This document shows positions 1-7,263 of a stretch of 16,344 nucleotides of DNA, piece after piece (within the stretch, counting starts at the first letter, position 1; each line of letters starts with the position of its first letter). Source of the stretch: an uncultured Methanobrevibacter sp. (GTDB lineage: Archaea > Methanobacteriota > Methanobacteria > Methanobacteriales > Methanobacteriaceae); the NCBI GenBank assembly GCA_904501935.1, contig CAJGDA010000020.1, positions 1 to 16,344 of the forward strand, written 5' to 3'. The notes beneath the pieces are model-generated. The model was given only the letters and a program-made list of their open reading frames with translations, was not told the DNA's origin and made no database searches. Position numbers and translations under genes: made by a program.

Positions 1-3
1 AAT

Positions 4-204
4 CTATTTGATTGCTAATTTGATATCTTCAGCTTTTACAGTTTTTCTACCAGCGTGGCGTGCGAAATTAACAGCTTTTTGTGCGATTTCGTCACCTTTT
101 TCTTCTAATGCTTCAGCTAATGCAATTTTTGCATCATCACTAATTCTTTGTGCGCCAGCATTTTTTAAGATACGACCGACTGGTGCGATTGGTAATTCAC
201 TCAT
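4..204 (-). CDS. Archaeal histone, HMf family
   Basis: DNA-binding histone-fold protein that dimerises and wraps DNA into archaeal nucleosomes or longer hypernucleosome fibres. The 66 residues are one complete histone fold: it opens with ELPIAPVGRILK, as in HMfA/HMfB, and ends with ARHAGRKTVKAEDIKLA. The conserved R53-x-T55 pair and D60 of the fold are present, as are G17 and H50, positions linked in HMf proteins to stacking and dimer-dimer contacts. It stops two or three residues earlier than HMf, lacking the basic RFKK-like tail. Start ATG at 202-204 is fixed by a strong GGAGGTG ribosome binding site at 210-216. It stands alone with its own TATA box (239-246). Family assignment is very secure; which paralogue it is cannot be told from one copy. 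Confidence 0.97.
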   Translation of the reverse strand: MSELPIAPVGRILKNAGAQRISDDAKIALAEALEEKGDEIAQKAVNFARHAGRKTVKAEDIKLAIK

Positions 205-238
205 TATGACACCTCCAATTAAATGTAGTACGCAATAC

Positions 239-246
239 TATATAAA
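239..246 (-). promoter_or_regulatory. TATA box of the histone gene
   Basis: Minus-strand TTTATATA, a textbook archaeal TATA box, 35 bp upstream of the histone start codon. Transcription would begin near the ribosome binding site, giving a short leader. An imperfect inverted repeat AGTA-N5-TACT (227-239) abuts it on the downstream side and could be an operator, but it differs in spacing from the AGTAWTACT element found elsewhere in the window. Confidence 0.6.
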
Positions 247-391
247 GGTATCGGTAAAAAATGATTATTAATCGCCTATATTATAACATATCCACTGATA
301 GAATATGCTTTTCAAATTTGGAAAAAAATATAAGAATTATATAAGATTAAGGGATAAAAATTAACAATCATATGAAAATAAGAATTCAAAC

Positions 392-402
392 AAAAAATAA
401 AA
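392..402 (-). terminator. Oligo-T terminator after the miaB-like gene
   Basis: Directly after the TAA stop of the miaB-like gene the minus strand reads TTTTATTTTTT. Runs of T of this sort are sufficient for termination by archaeal RNA polymerase. No strong hairpin precedes it. The rest of the gap up to the histone promoter (about 250-390) is AT-rich with only a weak imperfect hairpin. Confidence 0.45.
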
Positions 403-1683
403 TTATTCTTCTAATAATTCACTTTTAAGATAAGTAGCTGTCGCTTCTGTTATTTTTACTTTAACAAAAGTACCTAATTGCACATTATCAACTATAACAG
501 GAATATAAGAGTCTGTTTTTGCAATAAACCCTCCTTTAGAACCTACTTCAACAACCAAAACATTTTGAATGGAACCAACCAAATCTTGATTTTCATCTTC
601 AGTTATTTTTGATTTAATTTCAGATAAAAATTTTGATCTTTTTTTCATGACATCAGGAGGAATTTCAGGTAATGAAGAAGAGATTGCGCCTTTCCTATGT
701 TGATATTTTGACAAATGTATTAAACTTGGCTTAATATCTTCAAGCAATTTTACAGTTAAATCAAAATCATCATCACTTTCAGTAGGATATCCTACAATAA
801 TATCCACAGCCAAAGTTATATCCGGAATTTCATTTTTAAATTTTGATACAATATCCAAGTATTGACTTATGTTATGGCCTCGTCTCATATCTGACAATAC
901 CTTATCACTTCCAGATTGAACAGGTAAATGAATGAAATTATATACCTTCGGATGTTTCATTGCATCAATTATTTCATCAACATCGCTTAAAATATTTTTA
1001 GGATGCATCATTCCAACACGGACACGAAAATCTCCATCTAAATTAGCCACTTCTTTAATTAAATCAGATAGTTTCTCACCACTATCCCTTCCAAAGGCGG
1101 CGGTATCTTGTGCAGTCAGTTGAATTTCACAGGCTCCATTTTCAATAGCTTCTTTTGCTTCAGCTTTAATATCTGCAATTGAATAACTGTTTAATGGTCC
1201 ACGAGCAAAACGAGTACAACAAAATGTACATGCACCTAAACAACCTTCGCAAATTTGAATAATATGTATTAAATCATCATCAGTTACTTTGGGAACACCC
1301 ACTTTAGGCTCTTTTGAAAATCCACATTCCCTAATAACCTCACCGCAATAAGCACCATTAACAACATCAGCAGCTTTATTTAATTGATGAGGACCAATCC
1401 ATGAACAGTCAGGCCCAACCTTATCCAATTTTTCAGGATCAATTTCGACCATACATCCCCCAACGATAATTTTCTTATCTGGAAAATCCTTCTGAAGTTT
1501 TTGAATTCTATAAGTAACCTTATTTTCCGTAGGTAATTTAACATAGCAAGTATTAACTATAATAACATCTGCTTCATCTATAGATTCGACAATGTCAATT
1601 TTATTTTCTTTTAAATTGCCCGCAATTATCTGCCCATCAGCTTTATTAAATGTGCAGCCATAAGATTCTATAAAAACTTTCAT
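403..1683 (-). CDS. MiaB-like tRNA methylthiotransferase (archaeal e-MtaB/CDKAL1 type)
   Basis: Radical SAM enzyme predicted to convert t6A to ms2t6A at position 37 of tRNAs decoding ANN codons. All three domains are visible in the 426 residues. The N-terminal methylthiotransferase domain has cluster cysteines C10 (SYGC), C46 (NTC) and C77 (GGC). The radical SAM core has CxxxCxxC at C148/C152/C155 and an HLPVQSGSDKVL segment typical of MiaB proteins. A C-terminal TRAM-like RNA-binding region covers roughly the last 65 residues. I prefer ATG 1683 (MKVFIESYGC) over an in-frame GTG nine bases upstream, because AGTGA lies at usual distance and other family members begin here. It is last in the leuD - zinc ribbon - miaB run, starting about 9 bp after the stop of the preceding gene. 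The archaeal subgroup is assigned from overall resemblance. Confidence 0.93.
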   Translation of the reverse strand: MKVFIESYGCTFNKADGQIIAGNLKENKIDIVESIDEADVIIVNTCYVKLPTENKVTYRIQKLQKDFPDKKIIVGGCMVEIDPEKLDKVGPDCSWIGPHQLNKAADVVNGAYCGEVIRECGFSKEPKVGVPKVTDDDLIHIIQICEGCLGACTFCCTRFARGPLNSYSIADIKAEAKEAIENGACEIQLTAQDTAAFGRDSGEKLSDLIKEVANLDGDFRVRVGMMHPKNILSDVDEIIDAMKHPKVYNFIHLPVQSGSDKVLSDMRRGHNISQYLDIVSKFKNEIPDITLAVDIIVGYPTESDDDFDLTVKLLEDIKPSLIHLSKYQHRKGAISSSLPEIPPDVMKKRSKFLSEIKSKITEDENQDLVGSIQNVLVVEVGSKGGFIAKTDSYIPVIVDNVQLGTFVKVKITEATATYLKSELLEE

Positions 1684-1692
1684 AAATTTCAC

Positions 1693-2313
1693 TTAGGATG
1701 TTTTCTTAAAAATATCTTTGGTTAAATCATAATCAAAATTATTGAATTTAACTGGTTTTGAGTAAACTCTTTTGATTACACCTGCTTTTGCAAATCCGGA
1801 AGTCAATTTTCTGTCTTGAGTTTTGATAACATGAACTTTTACAATATGATTATCAATTTTTACAATGTCTCCAGGAGCAATTTCAAAATCCCTATCTAAA
1901 TCTAATTTATATGAATCAACTTCACCATGCAAATCAACAGAAAAACCTATACGTGCTGGAATTTCAATAGATAAAGCCCAAATTGTATCTACATCTTCAA
2001 GTTTCGCTTTATCAACTCTCTTATCTTTAATTTCAATGCCAGTGACTTCAACTTGACCTAAATCAGAAAGTAAAATATCTCCACATGCTAGCTCATCACT
2101 TGGGGATAAGTCAATAGTAGTTTTGATAGATTTATCTTGCTCTGAAATGATTAATCTATAAGGTTTAGGTTTTTTTAGTGAAATAATATCCCTAAAAACA
2201 TGACCGCATTCCCCACATTTCAACAAATATTCTTCCATAAACTTTTTCTTAGAGGACTTTTGCTTTGAATTTAAAATTTCAAGTTCATCAGAACCACAAA
2301 TCGGACATTCCAT
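1693..2313 (-). CDS. HVO_0476-family zinc-ribbon protein
   Basis: Conserved archaeal protein of unknown function. A four-cysteine zinc ribbon is seen at the N-terminus (C3/C6 and C33/C36, CPIC and CGEC), followed by about 170 residues rich in beta-strand-like segments. Phrases such as DILLSDLGQVEVTGIEIKDKRV and PGDIVKIDNHIVKVHVIKT suggest a small barrel, possibly nucleic-acid binding; that is inference. The start is decided by the ribosome binding site: AGGAGG at 2321-2326 is seven bases from ATG 2313 but only one base from an in-frame ATG at 2319, so the protein should begin MECPICGSDE (206 residues). That AGGAGG overlaps the stop codon of leuD, so translation of the two genes is probably coupled. 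Its place between leuD and a tRNA-modification gene does not define its function. Confidence 0.8.
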   Translation of the reverse strand: MECPICGSDELEILNSKQKSSKKKFMEEYLLKCGECGHVFRDIISLKKPKPYRLIISEQDKSIKTTIDLSPSDELACGDILLSDLGQVEVTGIEIKDKRVDKAKLEDVDTIWALSIEIPARIGFSVDLHGEVDSYKLDLDRDFEIAPGDIVKIDNHIVKVHVIKTQDRKLTSGFAKAGVIKRVYSKPVKFNNFDYDLTKDIFKKTS

Positions 2314-2324
2314 TTTCATGCCTC

Positions 2325-2807
2325 CTAATCATCTTTCAAATAATGGTTTACTAAACCACCATCTTCCAAAATACTTAACATGAACTCTTTAAAAGGTTCA
2401 AAAGTCTTAGATTCGCCAGTTGTTTCATTAACTAAAGTTCCTTTTGATAAATCAATGCTTATAATATCTCCATCTTTAGCTTCAATATCGCTGACAATAA
2501 CGGGCAGCCCAATATTAATTGAATTTCTGTAAAAAATCCTTGCAAAAGATTTGGCAATAATCGCATCCACGCCTGCAGTTTTAATAGCTACCGGTGCTTG
2601 TTCTCTTGATGAACCACAACCAAAGTTTTCATCTGCAACAATAATATCTCCTTTCTTAACATTTTTTGTAAAGTCAGGACGTTCTCCTTCCAATACATGG
2701 TCTGCTAAATCTTGAGGATTGAATGTTCTTAAATATCTTCCAGGAATAATCACATCTGTATCAATATTTTTCCCAAAAGTCCATGTTTTTCCTTTAATAA
2801 TATCCAT
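2325..2807 (-). CDS. 3-isopropylmalate dehydratase / homoaconitase small subunit
   Basis: Small (swivelling) subunit of an aconitase-superfamily hydro-lyase. It needs a large iron-sulfur subunit that is not in this window. Depending on the paralogue it acts in leucine synthesis (isopropylmalate isomerase, LeuD) or in the 2-oxosuberate branch leading to coenzyme B (homoaconitase, HacB). The 160 residues match the family throughout: NIDTDVIIPGRYL near the start, then ADENFGCGSSREQAP (about residues 58-72), then AKSFARIFYRNSINIGLP. The substrate-loop motif reads YLRT (residues 25-28). As I recall from work on the Methanocaldococcus enzymes, YLRT with its arginine marks the homoaconitase, so HacB is favoured but not proven. 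It is first in a three-gene run, with a perfect hairpin (2841-2862) in its upstream gap. Confidence 0.93.
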   Translation of the reverse strand: MDIIKGKTWTFGKNIDTDVIIPGRYLRTFNPQDLADHVLEGERPDFTKNVKKGDIIVADENFGCGSSREQAPVAIKTAGVDAIIAKSFARIFYRNSINIGLPVIVSDIEAKDGDIISIDLSKGTLVNETTGESKTFEPFKEFMLSILEDGGLVNHYLKDD

Positions 2808-2840
2808 TTATACCACTATAAAATTGATTTTAAAAAATGA

Positions 2841-2862
2841 GTATTTGGGATGACCCAAATAC
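2841..2862 (-). terminator. Perfect 9-bp hairpin between the Tes-like gene and leuD
   Basis: GTATTTGGG (2841-2849) and CCCAAATAC (2854-2862) are exact inverted repeats around a 4-base loop. Read on the minus strand the hairpin comes 30 bases after the stop of the radical SAM gene and is followed by TCATTTTTT, so it resembles an intrinsic terminator. It also lies about 35 bases upstream of the leuD start, so an operator or a leader hairpin for leuD is an alternative. Confidence 0.5.
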
Positions 2863-2892
2863 AAAATAAGTAAGGTGATTTCTAAGATAAAT

Positions 2893-4398
2893 CTATTTTT
2901 TTTGTTTCAATGGTGTTGAAAATTCTTTTTCTACTCCTTCACGATACATAGAGTTCATGGTACAGAATGGGATAATTCTGCCATCTGGTGTTGCATAGTG
3001 AATAACGCACTTTTTAACCCTGTCTTCATCAAAGTTGAAAGGATCCATGAAGTGCATACATGAGATAAGCATTGCATCTTTAGAAAATTCTCCTAAAGCT
3101 TCATAAGATCTTTTAGTGAAAACATTGAGCAAAATTTTTACAATGTCTAAGTTTTCAGGAGACCTGCTTGGATGAACCATTCTCGGAAGCCTTTTGGCAG
3201 CACTGGCCAAGACTTTTTTCCTAGCTCCGAATTTTCCCTCAATTAGCCTATCAGAATATTCATCTAGTTTATTAAATAACTTTTCAACATCAACAAAGTT
3301 TGTAATCGGTATTAACTTGTCTTTACCCGGTCCTTCAGTTTTTTCTCTAAAGACATAAGTACCCACGCCACAATGTTGGTGGCAGTTTAAAGTTACTTTA
3401 GGTGAATCAAAACCGTCTAAAGCAGATATGAACCTTGCAATTGGTTCAACAGCAGAAGGTGGATAAAATGCATCTGGTGAAACTTGACCATCAGTTTCTT
3501 TTTCAATAATTTTCATGAAATCAGGAATAGTGATTCTTTGAGATTCAACTTCATCAGCAGGAGTCCTTCCGGAAAATGAAACTGGTTGGAAGTTAACTCC
3601 ATAAATAATGTCATTATTATCAAATGCAAACTTGATTATATCTCCAACTTGTTGGTCATTGACTCCTTTGATTAATGTAGGAACAAGTACGACACCCAGA
3701 CTTGCTTTTCTACAGTTTTCAATAGCCTTCAATTTTATATCAAGTAAATCTTTACCTTTGTTTTTGATATATGGTTCTGAGGTTACGCCTTCAAAGGACA
3801 AGTAAACTGTATTTAAACCTGCATCTTTTAATTCTTTTGCAAGATTTTCTTTTCTTGCCAATCTTAAACCGTTTGTAGCAATTTGAATATGAGAAAAACC
3901 CTCTTCTTTAGCCATTTCAATAAGTTCTATGATGTCTTTTCTAACAGTTGGTTCACCACCGGCATATTGAATAGCATGGCACGGATGAGGTTTTAAATTT
4001 CTCAGGTTTTTAAGCATTTGCCTTATTTCTTCTTGAGTAGGTTCATATAAATATCCTGCTGCCGCAGCATTTGCAAAACAAACAGGACATTTTAAATTAC
4101 ACCTATTAGTTACATCAATTAAACCTAAAACTGTTGAAGTTTCATGTTTAGAACATAAACCACAGTTGCTTGGACAAGGAGCAGTGTCTTCAACATTGGG
4201 GTTTTCTGCAGATAAAACTGATGGCACGAATTTTTCTGCTCTAAAATATAATTCTTCGTCGCCCCAGTAAGTATTTACAAACTCTCCATGTTCATCACAA
4301 GTTTTTTTAATGAAAACTTTGCCATCTTCATCATAAACTTCTGCTTCAAGAGGTTTGCCACACTCAGGGCATAAACTTTTTGTATTTTTAATTTTCAA
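2893..4398 (-). CDS. Radical SAM protein of the tetraether lipid synthase (Tes) type
   Basis: Predicted to join the phytanyl chains of two archaeal diether lipids into the membrane-spanning tetraether (GDGT) by radical chemistry. The 501 residues show an N-terminal rubredoxin-like cysteine set (C10, C13, C34), an extra cluster motif CPSNCGLC (C75/C79/C82), the radical SAM signature CNLKCPVC (C100/C104/C107), and two further cysteine-rich parts: LNCHQHCGVGTYVF, and a C-terminal CMHFMDPFNFD...CVIHYATPDGRIIPFC. This arrangement matches the MJ0619/MA_1486 family as I recall it. The start is TTG at 4396-4398, supported by AAGGTGAT directly upstream (4402-4409); no ATG precedes C10. The divergent neighbour is CDP-archaeol synthase, which supports a lipid role. 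Older annotations call this family a pterin methyltransferase or generic radical SAM protein, and paralogues with other substrates exist. Confidence 0.85.
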   Translation of the reverse strand: MKIKNTKSLCPECGKPLEAEVYDEDGKVFIKKTCDEHGEFVNTYWGDEELYFRAEKFVPSVLSAENPNVEDTAPCPSNCGLCSKHETSTVLGLIDVTNRCNLKCPVCFANAAAAGYLYEPTQEEIRQMLKNLRNLKPHPCHAIQYAGGEPTVRKDIIELIEMAKEEGFSHIQIATNGLRLARKENLAKELKDAGLNTVYLSFEGVTSEPYIKNKGKDLLDIKLKAIENCRKASLGVVLVPTLIKGVNDQQVGDIIKFAFDNNDIIYGVNFQPVSFSGRTPADEVESQRITIPDFMKIIEKETDGQVSPDAFYPPSAVEPIARFISALDGFDSPKVTLNCHQHCGVGTYVFREKTEGPGKDKLIPITNFVDVEKLFNKLDEYSDRLIEGKFGARKKVLASAAKRLPRMVHPSRSPENLDIVKILLNVFTKRSYEALGEFSKDAMLISCMHFMDPFNFDEDRVKKCVIHYATPDGRIIPFCTMNSMYREGVEKEFSTPLKQKK

Positions 4399-4432
4399 AA
4401 AATCACCTTAACTAACAAATGTTAAAATTATT

Positions 4433-4441
4433 AGTATTACT
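4433..4441. promoter_or_regulatory. Single AGTAWTACT element upstream of the Tes-like gene
   Basis: AGTATTACT, 35 bp before the TTG start of the radical SAM gene. Its centre lies about 21 bp downstream of a minus-strand TATA-like stretch (AATATATAAT around 4453-4463), so it would overlap the transcription start. The same 9-mer recurs at 9241, 14370, 14402, 15938 and 15970. The rest of the divergent gap 4442-4534 is almost pure A/T and also holds the carS promoter (TATA-like around 4490-4500). Confidence 0.4.
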
Positions 4442-4534
4442 ATTATAGAATATTATATATTTAAACTAATTTAATATTTAAACTTAATTAATATATAATA
4501 GTTAGATAATAAATATTATACATTAGAAGGAAAA

Positions 4535-5113
4535 ATGGAGAAAAAACAAATGATTGATTTTCAAATGTTATTGATTTCATGTGTCTCAACACTATATTTC
4601 ATACTACCTGCATATTTTTCCAATGGTAGCGGATTAGTTTTTGGAGGCGGAATGCCTTTAGACTTTGGAAAATCCGACAGTAAAGGAAATCGTTGGATTG
4701 GAGACGGAGTTACATGGAGAGGTTTAATTGCAGGAACTATAGTCGGAACAGTAACTGGTGCAATTCAGGGCATTATTGCTCCTTACATAATTCAAACATT
4801 TGGCCAATATATCACTACCCCTATAATTACAAATGTTCCCGAAGGGATTATAATTGGATTTTTACTTGGTTTTGGAGCTCTTTTAGGGGATGCAATAGGC
4901 AGTTTTCTAAAAAGAAGACTTGGAATTGGAAGAGGAAACCCAGCACCATTTTTAGATCAACTTGATTTCATAATAGTTGCATTGATTTTGGTTTCCCTTG
5001 TAGTGAAACTTAATCTATTAGTTATTGCACTTGCAATCATCCTTACATTATTCCTCCATTTATTGACAAACACTTGTGCTTATCTGTTTGGTTTAAAGGA
5101 CGTGTGGTACTAA
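4535..5113 (+). CDS. carS: CDP-archaeol synthase
   Basis: Integral membrane CTP:2,3-di-O-geranylgeranyl-sn-glycerol-1-phosphate cytidyltransferase, which activates the archaeal diether core for polar head-group addition. The 192 residues show about five hydrophobic segments (roughly 10-28, 62-84, 102-118, 144-158, 160-185). Family motifs are GKSDSKGNRWIGDGVTWRG (residues 45-63) and GDAIGSFLKRR...PAPFLDQLDF (118-145), the second resembling the CDP-diacylglycerol synthase signature. ATG 4535 has GAAGG just upstream; an in-frame ATG at 4550 lacks such a site. It is transcribed away from the Tes-like gene across a 136-bp divergent promoter region, so two steps of membrane lipid assembly (head-group activation and chain joining) are neighbours. 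It ends in a bidirectional terminator region. Confidence 0.95.
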   Translation: MEKKQMIDFQMLLISCVSTLYFILPAYFSNGSGLVFGGGMPLDFGKSDSKGNRWIGDGVTWRGLIAGTIVGTVTGAIQGIIAPYIIQTFGQYITTPIITNVPEGIIIGFLLGFGALLGDAIGSFLKRRLGIGRGNPAPFLDQLDFIIVALILVSLVVKLNLLVIALAIILTLFLHLLTNTCAYLFGLKDVWY

Positions 5114-5151
5114 TTTTTTAAAAAAAAGAGTTTAAAAGGATGTAATCCTTT
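5112..5151. terminator. Bidirectional terminator between carS and mfnF
   Basis: The exact inverted repeat AAAGGAT / ATCCTTT (5135-5141 and 5145-5151, 3-base loop) overlaps the mfnF stop codon. On the minus strand it is followed by CTCTTTTTTTT. On the plus strand carS is followed at once by a T6 run at 5113-5119. The arrangement suits termination of both convergent genes. Confidence 0.55.
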
Positions 5152-6172
5152 ACTTCAAATATTTATTCATCATTACGGCAGTTCCAACTGCTGGTGCTAC
5201 AACACACTCCTCATCAGTTAGAATATCCCCCATAGATTTAACTTCCAGACCCAATGATTCTGCTGCGGGCTTATCCAGAATGTCTTTTCCAAGACCTGTT
5301 ACAACAATTAAATCTAGGTTTTGGGTCTCGACAACTTGTTTTAAGCCGTCGGCAATTTGTTCGATTTGCTTTTTGTGAATGAATTTGGACAATTCTACAA
5401 TGTCATCCATAGATAACATGTCCAAATCCGCACAGACTACACGTGCGATTCTTTGGGCACATTCTACTTTTGATTTTCCGCCACCATCAAAAGTGTCACA
5501 TACATAATCTTCAGGCTTAATCAAATCCAAAACAGTATAAACATCTGCAGTTTGTGCAAATAGTTCACTAGCTATCCTATATTCTTTTCCATTTAATTCA
5601 ACCTTATCAAGAAAACTTGCAAGATTAGTCCTTAAAGTTCCAGTATAAACTAGTTCTCCAGTAGCAGACCTCTCAAAGTCAGATTTGCCTATTGCACACT
5701 CTTTTCCATCCTTAATTGGTATGATGTCGGTTGTTGTGCTTCCAGTATCAATGAATATGCAATTGTCAGAAATCAATGTTGCGATTTGAACCGTTGCGAT
5801 CCAATTGGCTGCTGCTGCTTTAAGTGGAGTTTCCATAATCTCTTCTTTTGAAAGCATTCCATCAATTCCAACATATGCTATTGGACAGTCAAAAGTTTCC
5901 CCACATTTTTTTACAACATCTAAAACTCCTTCCTTTTTAGTATCATAAGCATCAACAAGTTCGGCAGTCATGGAAATGCCAACAGCATCAATTTCAGATA
6001 CGGGGCATATTTTTTCTATCAGTTCTATCAGAACTCTTGATAAATCATCGTTATTGCTCCACATTGGAAGGTATGCGAAATCAACTTCCATACTTTTAAT
6101 CTCATCGCCTTCGAAGTCGATTATTGCAAGGTCCGTATTTGCACCGCCAATATCAAATCCCGCTATTTTCAT
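5150..6172 (-). CDS. mfnF: Methanofuran biosynthesis protein MfnF (furan-methanamine-forming coupling enzyme)
   Basis: Predicted to join the aminomethylfuran phosphate unit to gamma-glutamyltyramine, forming the core of methanofuran, the first C1 carrier of methanogenesis from CO2. The 340 residues belong to the hydantoinase/oxoprolinase-like ASKHA family formerly called 'H4MPT-linked C1 transfer pathway protein'. The phosphate-1 loop FDIGGANTDLAI is at 6-17, a second loop FIDTGSTTTDIIPI at 140-153, and a VVTGLGKDIL segment near the C-terminus. The ribosome binding site AGGAGA (6181-6186) lies inside the last codons of mfnD, and the start is two bases after the mfnD stop, so the two are translationally coupled. 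Having mfnD immediately upstream strengthens the assignment of both. Confidence 0.9.
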   Translation of the reverse strand: MKIAGFDIGGANTDLAIIDFEGDEIKSMEVDFAYLPMWSNNDDLSRVLIELIEKICPVSEIDAVGISMTAELVDAYDTKKEGVLDVVKKCGETFDCPIAYVGIDGMLSKEEIMETPLKAAAANWIATVQIATLISDNCIFIDTGSTTTDIIPIKDGKECAIGKSDFERSATGELVYTGTLRTNLASFLDKVELNGKEYRIASELFAQTADVYTVLDLIKPEDYVCDTFDGGGKSKVECAQRIARVVCADLDMLSMDDIVELSKFIHKKQIEQIADGLKQVVETQNLDLIVVTGLGKDILDKPAAESLGLEVKSMGDILTDEECVVAPAVGTAVMMNKYLK

Positions 6173-6174
6173 TT

Positions 6175-7263
6175 TTATATTCTCCTAATCATCAATGAAT
6201 CTTCAACTTTTCTAAACTCGACCTCACCATCTAATGAAATATCCAAATCATCGATGCTGATTTCACCATCAATTAATTCAATGATTGTTTTTCCAATGTT
6301 GAATTTGGCAATCTTATTTAATCCCACATAAGGGGTTGTGAATCTGGAGTTTATCTCTAAAAAATAAACTGAATAAATATCTTTTTCATCTGCATTAATC
6401 AATAAATCCACACCAACAAAACCTTTAAGCCCATCAATAGCTTCAACGGCTTTTGTTGCAATTTCAAACGCTTCATCTTTATATTTACTTTCATAAGGCA
6501 ATTTACCGCCCAAATATAATCCCTCATCACCTGTAAGTTCTATGAATTGTTTGTTTAAACTAATTGGAACCGCTTTTTTGCCATCAGATATTAAACTAAC
6601 ACTTATAGATTCACCGTCAATATACTCTTGAACAAGAATCCTAGAACCTGGAATGAAAATCTTGTCTAAATCTAAAGTCAGATCCTCAATATTTTCAATA
6701 AAGATTATATTTTCACAATCCACACCCATTAATGGTTTTATAATTAATTTCAACGGTGTTAATGGGTCTTCAGCTTGCCATTTTTTATGCAAATTTTCAA
6801 TTGCTCTCTTCCAATATCCTTTTGAGTCAATCTTAAATCTGAATGACCTTGGCTGTGGAACAATATTGAAAAGTTCCTCATAAGTTTGATACTTATCTGA
6901 AGATTTCAAGCAGGATTCAGCAGAAGAAGTGTAAGTCTTTACATTGTTTTCCTCTAAAATTTTAGTAATATTGTATAGATTGTTATTATTTTCTGCAGCT
7001 ATGAAAATTGCTTTGTCAAACTTTGATGCATTATCTTCAAGCCATGAAATAATGTCCTCATCTATTAAGATAGCATTGACATTTTCATAATCCTTTACAG
7101 AATCTTCATAAGACCTGTTTATAACCAAATCAATACTGTAATCCTTTAAATCATTTACCAAGTCAAAAACCAATGCTTCGGCTTCAGAGATTATGCTTTT
7201 GTCTTTTTCACCAGAAGCCGTAAAATACTCAAATACTAAAATTGAATCATTTTCTTTTGTCAT
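6175..7263 (-). CDS. mfnD: Tyramine--L-glutamate ligase MfnD (ATP-grasp)
   Basis: ATP-dependent ligase making gamma-glutamyltyramine from tyramine and glutamate, an early step of methanofuran synthesis. The 362 residues open with ILVFEYFTASG (8-18), typical of this family. ATP-grasp features follow: the ATP-binding lysine in LIIKPLMG (K176), the hinge ILVQEYIDGESISVSLI (209-225), and the metal-binding EINSR (E303, N305). ATG 7263 lies inside the last codons of wecB, giving a 17-bp overlap; no good ribosome binding site is seen at normal distance, so translation may depend on ribosomes finishing wecB. No alternative start falls before the conserved N-terminus. The pair with mfnF is a clear pathway link; the tie to wecB is not obviously metabolic. 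Confidence 0.9.
   Translation of the reverse strand: MTKENDSILVFEYFTASGEKDKSIISEAEALVFDLVNDLKDYSIDLVINRSYEDSVKDYENVNAILIDEDIISWLEDNASKFDKAIFIAAENNNNLYNITKILEENNVKTYTSSAESCLKSSDKYQTYEELFNIVPQPRSFRFKIDSKGYWKRAIENLHKKWQAEDPLTPLKLIIKPLMGVDCENIIFIENIEDLTLDLDKIFIPGSRILVQEYIDGESISVSLISDGKKAVPISLNKQFIELTGDEGLYLGGKLPYESKYKDEAFEIATKAVEAIDGLKGFVGVDLLINADEKDIYSVYFLEINSRFTTPYVGLNKIAKFNIGKTIIELIDGEISIDDLDISLDGEVEFRKVEDSLMIRRI

Noticed and set aside
227..239. AGTA-N5-TACT inverted repeat at the histone promoter as a seventh AGTAWTACT site
   Set aside because: The spacer is five bases rather than one, and part of it merges with the TATA box, so it is not the same element.
8..271. 87-codon plus-strand open frame across the histone gene
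   Set aside because: It is antisense to a certain histone gene, has no ribosome binding site and its product resembles no protein I know.
284..306. Imperfect CATATCC/GAATATG hairpin downstream of the miaB-like gene
   Set aside because: Only a 7-bp stem with one mismatch in very AT-rich DNA and no T-run; expected by chance.
4693..4965. 90-codon frame inside carS, second reading frame
   Set aside because: Its product is rich in W, N, R and C and lacks family features, while carS in the other frame is fully conserved.
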